A DNA stretch of 64,000 nucleotides from Agromyces mediolanus. Its GTDB lineage: Bacteria > Actinomycetota > Actinomycetes > Actinomycetales > Microbacteriaceae. This document shows positions 53,558 through 62,676 of this stretch, piece by piece. Position numbers and translations under genes: made by a program. A model generated the notes under the pieces. The model worked only from the letters and a program-made list of their open reading frames with translations, had not been told where the DNA came from and did not search any database. Position 1 is the stretch's first letter; the number at the start of each line of letters is the position of its first letter. Where the stretch lies: the NCBI RefSeq assembly GCF_014648575.1, contig NZ_BMRJ01000002.1, forward strand, positions 350,149 through 414,148, read 5' to 3'.

Positions 53558-54550
53558 GTGGTACGCCAGAAGCCCGATCGCCCCGATTCCGCCGCCGCCC
53601 GTCGCGCCAAGCGCCCCGGCCCGAGCGGCAACCCCGCCCGCGCCGCCCAGGGGCCGGCCGTCTCGCGCGGGCCGGCCACCGTCGGCGACTGGATCTCGGG
53701 CGCCCGGCTGCGCACCCTGCCCCTCGCGATCGCGCCGGTCGCGCTCGGCACGGGCGCGGGCGTCGTCGCCATCGCGGACGGCCCGTGGCATCCGACCCGC
53801 GCCGTGCTGGCGCTCATCGTCGCGCTCGCGCTGCAGATCGGCGTGAACTACGCGAACGACTACTCGGACGGCATCCGCGGCACCGACGACCACCGGGTCG
53901 GCCCCGCGCGGCTCACCGGCTCGGGGCTCGCGAAGCCGAAGCACGTGCTCGCGGTCGCGCTCGCCTTCCTCGGCCTCGCCGCCCTCGCCGGCCTCGCCCT
54001 CGTCGTCATCACGCAGCAGTGGTGGCTGCTCGCCGTCGGCGCGGCCGCGATCGTGGCCGCCTGGTTCTACACCGGCGGCAAGCGCCCCTACGGCTACGCG
54101 GGCCTCGGCGAGCTCTTCGTCTTCGTGTTCTTCGGTCTCGTCGCGACCGCCGGCTCGGCGTTCGTGCAGGCCCTCGACGTGAATCTCGAGGCGTGGTCGG
54201 GCGGCGTCGGCGTCGGCCTCCTCGCCTGCGCCGTCCTCATGGCGAACAACCTGCGCGACGTCGAGCAGGACCGCGCCTCCGGGAAGCGCACGCTCGCGGT
54301 GCTCGTCGGCGCCCCCGTCGGGCGCGCGCTGTTCTGCGTGTTCATGCTCGTGCCGTTCGGCATCGCCGCCTTCTGGGCGCTGCTCTACCCGACCGGATGG
54401 CTCGTGCTGTTCGCCCTGCTCGCGGCGCTGCCGGCGTGCGTCATCGTCGTCTCGGCGCGCACGGCGAAGGAGCTGCTCATCGCGCTGCAGCTCGCGAGCC
54501 TCACGGCGCTCGTCTACGGCGTCGGTCTGGGGCTCGTCTTCGCGCTCTGA
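53558..54550 (+). CDS. menA: 1,4-Dihydroxy-2-naphthoate polyprenyltransferase
   Basis: UbiA-family membrane enzyme of 330 residues that attaches the isoprenoid tail. A basic, Arg/Pro-rich N-terminal extension of about 45 residues precedes the core. The aspartate-rich motif is NYANDYSDGIRGTDDHRVGP near 100-118, and the second NNLRDVEQDRASGKRTLAV lies near 231. About eight to nine helices follow the UbiA pattern. Confidence 0.93.
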   Translation: MVRQKPDRPDSAAARRAKRPGPSGNPARAAQGPAVSRGPATVGDWISGARLRTLPLAIAPVALGTGAGVVAIADGPWHPTRAVLALIVALALQIGVNYANDYSDGIRGTDDHRVGPARLTGSGLAKPKHVLAVALAFLGLAALAGLALVVITQQWWLLAVGAAAIVAAWFYTGGKRPYGYAGLGELFVFVFFGLVATAGSAFVQALDVNLEAWSGGVGVGLLACAVLMANNLRDVEQDRASGKRTLAVLVGAPVGRALFCVFMLVPFGIAAFWALLYPTGWLVLFALLAALPACVIVVSARTAKELLIALQLASLTALVYGVGLGLVFAL

Positions 54551-54569
54551 GCGGTGAGCGTGGCCGGGG

Positions 54570-54878
54570 CTACTCGGCGCGCTTCGCGTCGGCCGGGTGC
54601 GCGGATGCCTCGTGCTCGACGGCCTCGACGGCCGCGTCCTCCGCGGCGTCGTCGTCGCGCACGAGCGGCTGCTCGCGGTGGCGGGCGGCGTACAGATCGC
54701 CCGAGAGGGCTTCGCGCGGCTTGCGCAGGAACAGGAGCGAGGCGCTCAGCCCGAACACCGCCGCGACGAGGGTCGAAACCCAGACGTTCACGTTCGCGAT
54801 GAGCAGCACGGCGAGCGGCACCGCGAAGAGCAGGATGCGCAGCGCGGTGTACCAGATCCAGACGGGCACCGATTTCAC
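54570..54878 (-). CDS. DUF4229 small membrane protein
   Basis: Protein of 102 residues with two hydrophobic helices (about 8-27 and 30-48), then KPREALSGDLYAARH and an acidic Ala/Glu-rich tail. The family is found beside menaquinone genes in actinobacteria but has no known function. The GTG start lies 6 bases after TACACT. Convergent with menA. Confidence 0.82.
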   Translation of the reverse strand: MKSVPVWIWYTALRILLFAVPLAVLLIANVNVWVSTLVAAVFGLSASLLFLRKPREALSGDLYAARHREQPLVRDDDAAEDAAVEAVEHEASAHPADAKRAE

Positions 54879-54884
54879 CCTGCC

Positions 54885-54890
54885 AGTGTA
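54885..54890 (-). promoter_or_regulatory. Leaderless-type -10 box (TACACT) for the DUF4229 gene
   Basis: TACACT, 6 bases, GTG at 54878. Confidence 0.5.
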
Positions 54891-54964
54891 GGCGCGGCGG
54901 CTGAGCGCGGGCTGCGGGGCCGCGGTGCACCGGGCTCTCCCAGCCTGCCGTGATCTGGCGCGCC

Positions 54965-54970
54965 TAGACT
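54965..54970 (+). promoter_or_regulatory. Leaderless-type -10 box (TAGACT) for the PLDc_N/menD unit
   Basis: TAGACT, then GGGGGC, then ATG at 54977. Confidence 0.55.
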
Positions 54971-54976
54971 GGGGGC

Positions 54977-55408
54977 ATGCCGAGGCTCGCTGTCATCGTC
55001 GTGGCAGCCGCGATCGTCTTCTGGATCTATACGATCGTCGATTGCGCGCTGTTCGATCGGCTGCGCGTGCGCGGCCTCCGCAAGGGCTGGTGGGTCGCCC
55101 TCGTGATCCTCGTGCCGGTCGTCGGCGGGGTGCTCTGGTTCGTGATCGGCCGGGGTCGCCGCAGCCGCAGCGGCCGTTCGCTCGCGCCCGACGACGACGC
55201 GGAGTTCCTGCGCCGGCTCGGCTCCGACGCCGTGCAGGAGGAGCGCATCCGCCGCCTCGAGCAGGAGCTCGCCGACCTCGACGACGACCCGGGCGCGGGC
55301 GACGACGGGCACGACTCCGGGGCGGGCCATCCGAGCCGCGGCGACCGCGGCCCGCACGACCCCGAGGCGCCGGGAGAGCCCGGCCAGCCCGGTCGACCGC
55401 ATGACTGA
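54977..55408 (+). CDS. PLD nuclease N-terminal domain membrane protein
   Basis: Protein of 143 residues with two helices (about 4-22 and 40-58) separated by [18 protein letters not shown], typical of the PLDc_N family. No nuclease domain is present. A coiled-coil-prone stretch ([16 protein letters not shown]) and a disordered Gly/Pro/Asp tail follow. It overlaps menD by 8 bases, suggesting co-translation; function unknown. Confidence 0.82.
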   Translation: MPRLAVIVVAAAIVFWIYTIVDCALFDRLRVRGLRKGWWVALVILVPVVGGVLWFVIGRGRRSRSGRSLAPDDDAEFLRRLGSDAVQEERIRRLEQELADLDDDPGAGDDGHDSGAGHPSRGDRGPHDPEAPGEPGQPGRPHD

Positions 55409-57380
55409 CCCGGGTGCCGCGGGCGCTGCGCCCGAGGCATCCGAGCACCGGCGGAGCCCCGCGAGCGAGTTCGCCGTGGCCCTCATCGCCGAGCTCGAAC
55501 GGCTCGGCGTGCGCGACGTGGTCGTCGCCCCCGGATCCCGCTCCCAGGCGCTCGCGATCGCGGCCGCCGAGTTCGAGCGCGCGGGCCGGCTGCGGCTGCA
55601 CGTGCGCATCGACGAGCGCAGCGCGGGCTTCCTCGCGCTCGGCCTCGGCGTCGAGTCGGGGCATCCCGCCGCGGTCGTCGCCACCTCGGGCACGGCCGTC
55701 GCGAACCTGCACCCCGCGGTGCTCGAGGCGCACCACGCCGGGGTACCGCTGCTCGTGCTCGCCGCCGACCGGCCGGCGGAGCTCCGCGGCATCCGCTCGA
55801 ACCAGACCACCATGCAGCCCGGCATCTTCGCCGGAGCGGTGCGCCTCGAGCGCGACGTCTCCGCGCCCGAGGGCGCACCCGGCGAGACCGAGACGGCCGC
55901 CGAGCTCGCGCGGCTCGCGGTCGCCGCGGCGGAGGGACGGGATGGCACGGGCGAGCCGGTGCCGCACCCCGGTCCCGGCCCCGTGCTGCTGAACCTGCAG
56001 CTGCGCGAGCCGCTGTCGGCGGTGGCGGCGCTACCGCCCGCCCCCGGCGAGCCGGTGCCGCCGGTGTCGCCCGGTGCTGGTGGCCCTGTCCCTGGCGGGC
56101 AGGCGGGAGCGCTCGCCCGCGGACCGCGCACGGTCGTGGTCGCCGGTGCCGGCGCGGGTGCCGCCGCCGAGGCGCTCGCCCGCGCGGGCGGCTGGCCGCT
56201 CATCGCCGAGATCACGAGCGGCGCCCGCTTCGGGCCGAACCTCGTGCCCGCCTACCGCGAGGTGCTCGCCGAGCCCGGCCTCGGCGACGCCGTCGAGCGG
56301 CTCATCGTCTTCGGGCACCCGACGCTGTCCCGGGAGCTGCCCGCGCTCGTGCAGCGCGAGGGCGTCGAGACCGTCGTCGTCGCGCCGAGCGGCGTCGAGT
56401 GGTTCAACCCCGGCCACCGGGCCCGGCGTTTCGAGCGCGCCGTGCACGTCGAACCCGGTGCGCCGGCCGAGGGGGAGCGCGCCTGGCTCGGTCGCTGGCT
56501 GCAGACGGGCCGGGCGCTGGCCGCCGCGAGCGCGCCCGCCGAGCCGGACGCCGTCCGCACGGGCGTCGACGAGACCGGCCACGTCACCGACTTCGCCGCG
56601 CAGCGGGCCTTCCTCGACGCGCAGCTCGGCCGCATGCGCGAGCCCGTCGGCCGTCGCCTGCTCGCCGAGTCGGTGTGGGCGGCGAGCTGGCCGCACGACC
56701 GGCTCGTGCTCGGGGCGTCCCGGCTCATCCGCGACGCCGACCGCGTCGTGCCCGGGCGCCGCATCCACGCGCACGCCAACCGCGGGCTCTCCGGCATCGA
56801 CGGCACCGTCGCGACGGCGCTCGGCATCGCGATCGCCAGTCAGGAGCCGGCCGCGGCCGGCGGGCCGGCGGAGGCGGAGGCGGTGGTCGAGGCATCCGCC
56901 GCTCCGGCGCCGGCCGCGTCCGACGGCTTCGACCCGTCCGCCGGCGACGACCTCGCCGCCATGCTCGCCCGCGCCGCCGAGGTCGAGCAGCAGCTCGCCG
57001 AGGCGAAGGCCGGCCGCGCCGCCCAGGAGGCCCGCGCCCGCGCCGAGTCGAGCGTGACCCGGGTGCTGCTCGGCGACCTCACCCTGCTGCACGACGTCGG
57101 CTCGCTGCTGCTCGGGGCGGGGGAGACCCGGCCGCGGATCCTCGTCGTCGTCGGCAACGACGGCGGCGGCACGATCTTCGACTCGCTCGAGGTCGCCGCC
57201 TCCGCGCCCGCCGAGGCGTTCGACCGCGTGCAGTACACCCCGCAGTCGGTCGACCTCGAGGCCCTCGCCCGCGCCTACGGCTGGCGGTACCGGCGGGCCG
57301 CCGTCCGCTCGGAGCTCGAGGCCGCGCTCGGCGAGGCCGTGACCGAGCCCACCATCCTCGAGGTCCCGCTCTGCCGCTGA
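55401..57380 (+). CDS. menD: SEPHCHC synthase (MenD) with an internal insertion
   Basis: Thiamine-diphosphate enzyme of 659 residues that makes SEPHCHC from isochorismate and 2-oxoglutarate; most MenD proteins are about 550-590. [15 protein letters not shown] near 33 and [17 protein letters not shown] near 67 are N-terminal signatures. The ThDP-binding part is [17 protein letters not shown] near 460-476 with [15 protein letters not shown] near 554. Between these, residues about 480-550 form an extra Ala/Glu-rich, coiled-coil-like insert. An Ala/Pro/Gly-rich segment near 215-235 also adds length. Confidence 0.93.
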   Translation: MTDPGAAGAAPEASEHRRSPASEFAVALIAELERLGVRDVVVAPGSRSQALAIAAAEFERAGRLRLHVRIDERSAGFLALGLGVESGHPAAVVATSGTAVANLHPAVLEAHHAGVPLLVLAADRPAELRGIRSNQTTMQPGIFAGAVRLERDVSAPEGAPGETETAAELARLAVAAAEGRDGTGEPVPHPGPGPVLLNLQLREPLSAVAALPPAPGEPVPPVSPGAGGPVPGGQAGALARGPRTVVVAGAGAGAAAEALARAGGWPLIAEITSGARFGPNLVPAYREVLAEPGLGDAVERLIVFGHPTLSRELPALVQREGVETVVVAPSGVEWFNPGHRARRFERAVHVEPGAPAEGERAWLGRWLQTGRALAAASAPAEPDAVRTGVDETGHVTDFAAQRAFLDAQLGRMREPVGRRLLAESVWAASWPHDRLVLGASRLIRDADRVVPGRRIHAHANRGLSGIDGTVATALGIAIASQEPAAAGGPAEAEAVVEASAAPAPAASDGFDPSAGDDLAAMLARAAEVEQQLAEAKAGRAAQEARARAESSVTRVLLGDLTLLHDVGSLLLGAGETRPRILVVVGNDGGGTIFDSLEVAASAPAEAFDRVQYTPQSVDLEALARAYGWRYRRAAVRSELEAALGEAVTEPTILEVPLCR

Positions 57381-57439
57381 GGAGCGGGGCGGGCCCCTGC
57401 TCTGCCCCGGGCCCGCACGCTCACTGCCCGGCCCCCGGC

Positions 57440-57508
57440 GGAGGAGATTCGCGCGTCTGGAGGTCGGGTTCGGGGGTCTGATCCTCCCGCGATGCGAATC
57501 GCCTCCCC
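57440..57508. repeat. Intergenic hairpin element, copy A
   Basis: Outer arms GGAGGAGATTCGC (57440-57452) and GCGAATCGCCTCC (57494-57506) pair with one mismatch, with an inner GGAGG/CCTCC stem. The right half (ATCCTCCCGCGATGCGAATC) recurs in similar form at 63615-63634. It follows menD. Confidence 0.65.
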
Positions 57509-57553
57509 TCAGGGACGCCGGCGTGAGGCTGGCCGAACCGGCAATGGTCACTG

Positions 57554-57579
57554 TTTGCACAGTCAAGATTGAATATGCT
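57554..57579. promoter_or_regulatory. Shared regulatory motif upstream of the ABC importer operon
   Basis: Blocks TTTGCA, TCAA, TG, ATA and GCT occur at offsets 0, 9, 16, 19 and 23, the same spacing as in the PadR/reductase intergenic region at 62586-62611. The surroundings are AT-rich for this genome, as expected for a promoter/operator. CTAATT 17 bases after TTGCAC may be the -10. Confidence 0.5.
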
Positions 57580-57622
57580 AATTTCATCGAGCCATCAACG
57601 ACGAACGGCCGAAGGGAACGAC

Positions 57623-58735
57623 ATGGACGTGTTTTCTCGGAGCGGTTCCCGGCGGGCCCTTCCCGCCGCGATCGCCGCCATCGCCCTCATCACCGTGCTG
57701 GGCGGCTGCGCCCAGCAGGGCGCGGACGCACAGCCCGCATCCGGTGACACCGAGGTGCTCATCGACGACGCGGCGTGCCAGCGCAACCGCGACGCGGGCA
57801 CGATCACCTACATCTCGGGCTACGGCTACTCGGCGAGCGCCGGCCAGCTCGACGTCTTCCTCGCGAAGGAGCGGGGCTACTTCGACGCGCTCTGCCTCGA
57901 CGTCGAGATCAACGCCTCCGGTGCGAACGGCCAGCAGCTCGTGGCATCCGGCCAGGCGCAGTTCACCGCCCTCGGCTCGGCGTCCGACGTCATGCTCGCC
58001 GCGGCGAACAGCAAGAACCTCACGGCGATCGCCACCTACGGCGACACCTCGCCGTTCTCGATCTTCGCCAACGAGCAGATCACGAGCCTCAAGGATCTCG
58101 AGGGCAAGAAGCTCGGCTACTTCATCAACCTCACGCCCGTGGCCTCGGCGATGCTGGACGCCGCCGGCGTCGACGTCTCGAAGGTCGAGCTCATCAAGAT
58201 GACCAACTACGACCCGACCGTGGTGACCCGCGGTCAGGTCGACGCGATCGTCGGATACGCCTCGAACCAGCCCGAGAAGCTCCGCTCGCTCGACCTGCCG
58301 TTCACCGAGTTCCTGCCCGCCGACTCCGGGGTGGGCGGCACCTACAACGTGATGGAGGTGAACTCGGCGTTCCTCGCCGAGCACCGCGAGGTCGCCGCCG
58401 ACTTCATGCGGGCGAGCCTCAAGGCGCTGCAGGAGTGCCTCGACGACGAGGCCGCCTGCGTCGAGGAGATCAGTGCGCTCGCCGAGGCGAACAATCAGGG
58501 TTCGGCGTTCCCGGTCGACCAGCAGGAGCGCACCTGGCGCGTCGAGTCGAGCTGGGTCCGCGACAGCGCGAGCGGGATGCCGGGTGTGCTCAGCGAGGCG
58601 GCCTGGGAGTCCGAGTACGCCCTGGTCCAGGAGTACGGCGGGCTGAAGGACCTGCCGCCGCTCGCCGACATGATGGACACCGAGCTCGTGGCCTCGCTGT
58701 ACCAGGACGGCGCACTCGTCTGGCCGGGCGAATGA
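57623..58735 (+). CDS. ABC transporter substrate-binding lipoprotein, NMT1/THI5-like (RibY-like candidate)
   Basis: Solute-binding protein of 370 residues with a signal peptide and lipobox LGGC (C29). ITYISGYGYSASAGQLDVFLAKERGYF near 55-80 is the NMT1/SsuA-type opening, and GKKLGYFINLTPVASAMLDAAG near 170-190 the second lobe. Such proteins bind pyrimidines, sulfonates or, in RibXY systems, riboflavin. ATG 57623 is preferred because AAGGGA is 5 bases upstream. It heads an importer-monooxygenase operon. Confidence 0.87.
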   Translation: MDVFSRSGSRRALPAAIAAIALITVLGGCAQQGADAQPASGDTEVLIDDAACQRNRDAGTITYISGYGYSASAGQLDVFLAKERGYFDALCLDVEINASGANGQQLVASGQAQFTALGSASDVMLAAANSKNLTAIATYGDTSPFSIFANEQITSLKDLEGKKLGYFINLTPVASAMLDAAGVDVSKVELIKMTNYDPTVVTRGQVDAIVGYASNQPEKLRSLDLPFTEFLPADSGVGGTYNVMEVNSAFLAEHREVAADFMRASLKALQECLDDEAACVEEISALAEANNQGSAFPVDQQERTWRVESSWVRDSASGMPGVLSEAAWESEYALVQEYGGLKDLPPLADMMDTELVASLYQDGALVWPGE

Positions 58736-59532
58736 GCGCCGCCGTGGTCGACGCCGGAGTCCGGGTCAGCAACGTCTCGAAGTCGTTCGGCGCCGACGGC
58801 GCGCGCGTGAAGGTGCTCGACGACGTCAGCCTCACGATCGGGATGGGGGAGTTCGTCTCCGTCATCGGGCCGTCGGGGTGCGGCAAATCCACGCTCCTGA
58901 AGGTCGTCGCCGGGCTCATCGACGCCGACGGCGGCAAGGTCGAGATCGACGGGTCGACCGTGCGCGCGGCGGCCGCAGATAAGCGCATCGGGCTCGTGCC
59001 GCAGTCGCCGGCCCTGCTGCCGTGGCGCACGGTGCTCGACAACGTGCGGCTGCCGCTCACCGTGAACCGGCGGGCCAACGCCGGCCGAGCCATCCGCGAT
59101 CCGAAGGAACTGCTCGCCTCGTTCGGGCTCGGCCACGCGATGCAGAAGTACCCGGGTCAGCTCTCGGGCGGCATGCAGCAGCGCGCCGCGATCGCCAGGG
59201 CCTTCGTCTTCGACCCGGCCATCATGCTGATGGACGAGCCGTTCTCCGCGCTCGACGAGATGAACCGCGATCAGCAGCGGCTCGGGCTCCTGGAGTTCTG
59301 GCAGTCGAACCGCAAGGCCGTGCTCTTCGTGACGCACTCCGTGCCCGAGGCGATCATGCTCTCCGACCGGATCGTCGTGATGGCCGCCCACCCCGGTCGC
59401 ATCGACCGGATCATCGACGTCGACCTCCCGCGCCCCCGCACCGAGGAGGCGTACGCGAGCGACGAGTTCCGCGAACTGGAGCGGGTGGTGCGCACCGCCC
59501 TGCACGAAGTGATGGGTGGAGCCCATGTCTGA
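58732..59532 (+). CDS. ABC transporter ATPase, SsuB/TauB type
   Basis: ATP-binding subunit of 266 residues. Walker A GPSGCGKSTLL is near 43, the Q-loop LVPQSPALLPWRTVLDNV near 85-102, signature LSGGMQQRAAIARAF near 143 and Walker B MLMDEPFSALDEM near 164. It is coupled to the binding-protein gene by an ATGA overlap and to the permease by a short overlap. Confidence 0.92.
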   Translation: MSAAVVDAGVRVSNVSKSFGADGARVKVLDDVSLTIGMGEFVSVIGPSGCGKSTLLKVVAGLIDADGGKVEIDGSTVRAAAADKRIGLVPQSPALLPWRTVLDNVRLPLTVNRRANAGRAIRDPKELLASFGLGHAMQKYPGQLSGGMQQRAAIARAFVFDPAIMLMDEPFSALDEMNRDQQRLGLLEFWQSNRKAVLFVTHSVPEAIMLSDRIVVMAAHPGRIDRIIDVDLPRPRTEEAYASDEFRELERVVRTALHEVMGGAHV

Positions 59533-60391
59533 GACCAGCACGATCGATGCGACCGCCTCGATGGCGGCCGCCGAGCTCGCCGATCGCCGCACTCGGCGCG
59601 ATGCGCCGAGTGCGCGCCGAGCACCCGCGTGGCTCCGGCCGAGGGTATGGCTGCCGACGGCGATCACCTTCGCCGTCGCCGCCTTCCTCTGGCAGGTCGT
59701 GGCGATCACGAACCCGTACGTCATCCCGACGCTCGACGCGATCGGGGCGAGCCTTGCCGGCGACCCGGCGATGTACTGGGCGAACTTCCTGGTGACCCTC
59801 CAAGAAGTCGTGATCGGCGCGGCGAGCGGCATCGTCGCCGGCTTCCTGCTCGCCGTGGTGATGGCCGAGTTCCGCCTGATCGAACGCGCCGTGATGCCGC
59901 TCGTGGTGGTCGTCATGGTGACCCCGATCGTCGCGATCGCCCCGGCCCTCGTCGTGGCGTTCGGCTTCGGGATGATGCCGAAGTACATCGTGACCGCGCT
60001 CGTCGTGTTCTTCCCGATGCTGGTGAACTCGCTCGCGGGGCTCCGGGACGTCGACGTGAAGGCGCTCGACGTCTTCCGCACCCTGCATGCGAGCAAGTGG
60101 GAGATCTTCCGCGACCTCCGCTTCCCGGGCTGCATGCCGTACGTCTTCGCGGGCCTGCGCATCGCCCTGCCCCTCGCGGTGGTGGGCGCGGCGGTCGCGG
60201 AGTTCGTCGCGGCCGGCCAGCAGGCCGGTCTCGGCTCGCTCGTCACCACCTCGGCCGCGCAGGCGAACCTGCCGGTCACCTGGGCGAGCATCGCCCTGCT
60301 CTGCGTCATGGGCGTGCTGCTCGTCTCGCTCCTCGCCGTGGTGCGCAAGCGCGTGCTCTGGTGGAGCGACGGCGAGGTCGTCGCGCGCTGA
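59525..60391 (+). CDS. ABC transporter permease, SsuC type (RibX-like candidate)
   Basis: Membrane subunit of 288 residues with a charged N-terminal stretch and about six helices. The ATPase-coupling loop reads DVKALDVFRTLHASKWEIF near 178-196 and FPGCMPYVFAGLRIALPLA follows, both typical of the SsuC/TauC/RibX group. GTG 59516 is an alternative start. It completes a three-gene importer. Confidence 0.9.
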   Translation: MSETSTIDATASMAAAELADRRTRRDAPSARRAPAWLRPRVWLPTAITFAVAAFLWQVVAITNPYVIPTLDAIGASLAGDPAMYWANFLVTLQEVVIGAASGIVAGFLLAVVMAEFRLIERAVMPLVVVVMVTPIVAIAPALVVAFGFGMMPKYIVTALVVFFPMLVNSLAGLRDVDVKALDVFRTLHASKWEIFRDLRFPGCMPYVFAGLRIALPLAVVGAAVAEFVAAGQQAGLGSLVTTSAAQANLPVTWASIALLCVMGVLLVSLLAVVRKRVLWWSDGEVVAR

Positions 60392-60463
60392 TCCGCACCG
60401 GCGTCGACGGGGCGCCAGGACCCGCCGGCCGCGATGGCCGGACCCATCGAGAAGGAGGAACTG

Positions 60464-61828
60464 ATGAGACGACTGCGCTTCGGACTCTTCGAGAACGCCC
60501 AGGCGAACGACTCGGGCACGGCGACCTGGCGGCATCCCGACAACCAGCGGGTGCGCTTCGACGAACTCGCGTACTGGCGCGATCTCGCGCGACTCTGCGA
60601 GGACGCGCGGCTCGACTTCCTCTTCCTGGCGGATGCCTGGGGCTGGGCCGATGTGAACGGCGAACGGCCCGAGATCTGCTCGGTCGAGGGACTGGACCTG
60701 CCGCGGTTGGATCCGGCGGTCGTCGCCGCCGCGCTGATGTCGCAGACCGAGCAGCTCGGTCTGGTGATGACCGGATCGATCCTGACGGAGCAGCCGTACG
60801 CCTTCGCGAGGCGGATGGCCAGCCTCGACCAGCTCTCGGGCGGACGCATCGGCTGGAACGTCGTGACGACCGGCACTGCGGAGACGGCGGTGCAGGCGTT
60901 CGGCGTGCCGATGGTCGCCCACGACGAGCGCTACCGGATGGCCGACGACTTCATGGAGCTCGTCTACAAGCTCTGGGAGGGAGCCTGGGAGCCGGACGCG
61001 CTCGTGAAGGACAAGGCGGGCGTCTTCGCCGACCCGTCGAAGGTGCACCGCATCGCGCACGAGGGGCCGTACTTCCGCTCGCACGGCTACGGCAACACCG
61101 CGTACTCGCCGCAGGGCACCCCGGTGCTCTTCCAGGCCGGTGCGTCACCTGCGGGGCGGGCGTTCGGCGGCAAGCACGGCGAGTGCATGTTCATCGGCGC
61201 GGGCTCGGTCGCCCAGCTGGCCGAGCACACGCGGGCCATCCGCGCCGAGGCGGTCGCCTCCGGCCGCCCGGCAGATGCGGTCAAGATCATGTCGGCGTTC
61301 GCGTGCGTCGTGGGCAAGACGACCACCGACGCGCAGCGGAAGTACCAGCGGGTGCTCGACGCGCAGAGTCCGGAGGTGGCGGTCGCCTCCTACGCATGGT
61401 TCACCGGGCTCGACCTCTCCTCGTACGAGCCGGACACGCCCATGACGGAGCTGCACACGGAGCTCTCGCAGACACAGGTCGCACGGTTCGCGGGGCTCAC
61501 GGTGGGTGACGTGCTGAAGGACTGGCATGCGCACGGCGTCGGTGCGAAGCCGGTCGTCGGCACGCCGGAGGAGATCGCCGACCGCATGTGCGAGCTCGCC
61601 GAGGGCGCCGATCTCGACGGGTTCCTGCTGTCTCCGGTGATCCAGCCCGGTTCGACGCAGGACTTCGTCGAGCACGTGCTGCCGATCCTCCGTGAGCGCG
61701 GCGTCGCCGGGACGGAGTACGAGGGGGCGACGCTTCGCGAGCGGCTCCTCGGCACCGGCTCCGCGACGTTGCCGGCGGAGCATCCCGCCGCGGCGCACCG
61801 CCCGGCTGCGCTGCGCCGCGCGGCCTGA
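60464..61828 (+). CDS. NtaA/SnaA/DszA-type flavin-dependent monooxygenase, candidate riboflavin lyase
   Basis: Luciferase-like (TIM-barrel) FMNH2-dependent oxygenase of 454 residues. FGLFENAQANDSGTATW opens the barrel; RMASLDQLSGGRIGWNVVT near 122-140 is the family hallmark, and MADDFMELVYKLWEG near 158 follows. A perfect AAGGAGG lies 5 bases before the ATG. The class includes nitrilotriacetate and dibenzothiophene-sulfone monooxygenases and RcaE, the riboflavin lyase of Microbacterium. A nearby flavin reductase and dedicated riboflavin kinase favour the last, as inference. Confidence 0.9.
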   Translation: MRRLRFGLFENAQANDSGTATWRHPDNQRVRFDELAYWRDLARLCEDARLDFLFLADAWGWADVNGERPEICSVEGLDLPRLDPAVVAAALMSQTEQLGLVMTGSILTEQPYAFARRMASLDQLSGGRIGWNVVTTGTAETAVQAFGVPMVAHDERYRMADDFMELVYKLWEGAWEPDALVKDKAGVFADPSKVHRIAHEGPYFRSHGYGNTAYSPQGTPVLFQAGASPAGRAFGGKHGECMFIGAGSVAQLAEHTRAIRAEAVASGRPADAVKIMSAFACVVGKTTTDAQRKYQRVLDAQSPEVAVASYAWFTGLDLSSYEPDTPMTELHTELSQTQVARFAGLTVGDVLKDWHAHGVGAKPVVGTPEEIADRMCELAEGADLDGFLLSPVIQPGSTQDFVEHVLPILRERGVAGTEYEGATLRERLLGTGSATLPAEHPAAAHRPAALRRAA

Positions 61829-61845
61829 TCGGGTCGGGCTGCGCG

Positions 61846-61876
61846 GGCGCGGGACCGTTCGGGTCGGTCCCGCGCC
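61846..61876. terminator. Bidirectional hairpin terminator after the monooxygenase
   Basis: Perfect 11-base arms GGCGCGGGACC and GGTCCCGCGCC around a 9-base loop, between the convergent monooxygenase and PadR genes. A second hairpin (TCGCCCG...CGGGCGA) follows at about 61879-61905. Confidence 0.75.
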
Positions 61877-61954
61877 GGGTCGCCCGTCTTCGACGAAGGC
61901 GGGCGATCCGGCCGTCCGGCTGGATGCCGCGACAGTACCGCTGCCCGCGCACGG

Positions 61955-62554
61955 TCAGCGCCGGGGTCGCTCCTCGCGGGGGTCGTCCGCGAAGGCGTAC
62001 TCGCCCTGCTTGAGTCGCTCGGCGAGCGAGCGCGCCCATTCCTGCTCGGCCCGGAGCCGCGCCGTCGACAGCTCGAAGATCTCGCGCACGTACTTCGGCG
62101 TCGTCTCCGAGCGTGCGGTGTCTTCGATGTGGAAGCCGTTGGTGAGCACGATCGCGTCGATCTTGGAGATGCGGTGCTCGAGGCCGGCGATGACCTCCTG
62201 CCGGCTCAGGATGAACATGAACGAGGCGATCACCATGACTGCCTGCGTGTCGAACGGCTCGACGTTCCACAGCGTGTCGCGCAGCATCCGCATGAGCTCG
62301 ACCTCGCCGGCCGGTGTGATCGTGTAGCTCGTGCGAGCCGGTCGCTTGCCGTCGGACTCCGTGCCGCTCTCGCGTACGTAGCCGTCCTGCTCGAGCGAGC
62401 GGAGCGCGTTGTAGATCGAGCCGGGCTGGATGTTGGCCCACTCGTCCACGAGCCAGGTCATCAGCTCGCGACGGAGGAAGTAGCCGTGCACGGGTTGGAA
62501 CTGGTGCACCGCGCCGAGCACGACGAGACGTGTTGGTGACGACATGCCTCCCAT
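61955..62554 (-). CDS. PadR family transcriptional regulator
   Basis: Regulator of 199 residues (196 if ATG 62545 is used; a GGGAGG lies between the two candidates but too close to the second). The winged helix fills the first 85 residues (LVVLGAVHQFQPVHGYFLRREL, PGSIYNALRSLEQDGYVRE, TSYTITPAGEVEL). A long helical C-terminal domain makes it a larger PadR subtype. Divergent from the flavin reductase, it probably controls that gene and the importer operon through the motif they share. Confidence 0.88.
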   Translation of the reverse strand: MGGMSSPTRLVVLGAVHQFQPVHGYFLRRELMTWLVDEWANIQPGSIYNALRSLEQDGYVRESGTESDGKRPARTSYTITPAGEVELMRMLRDTLWNVEPFDTQAVMVIASFMFILSRQEVIAGLEHRISKIDAIVLTNGFHIEDTARSETTPKYVREIFELSTARLRAEQEWARSLAERLKQGEYAFADDPREERPRR

Positions 62555-62585
62555 CGTAGACAGGCGGACTCCAGATTCCGCTTGT

Positions 62586-62611
62586 TTTGCATGATCAAAT
62601 CTGCATAAGCT
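62586..62611. promoter_or_regulatory. Shared regulatory motif between padR-type and flavin reductase genes
   Basis: Same block spacing as at 57554-57579 (TTTGCA, TCAA, TG, ATA, GCT at 0, 9, 16, 19, 23). Here TGATCA and two TGCAT copies add local symmetry. Candidate PadR operator. Confidence 0.5.
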
Positions 62612-62676
62612 CTTCCCAGATAGACAAACTTGACTAACCGGGGCGCTCAATGGGCGTCCGGAGAGCGGAGTCGACG

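Noticed and set aside
57381-57622. FMN riboswitch upstream of the flavin locus
   Set aside because: I looked for the conserved AGGGGCAGGGTGAAATTCC-type core here and at 62555-62676 and did not find it.
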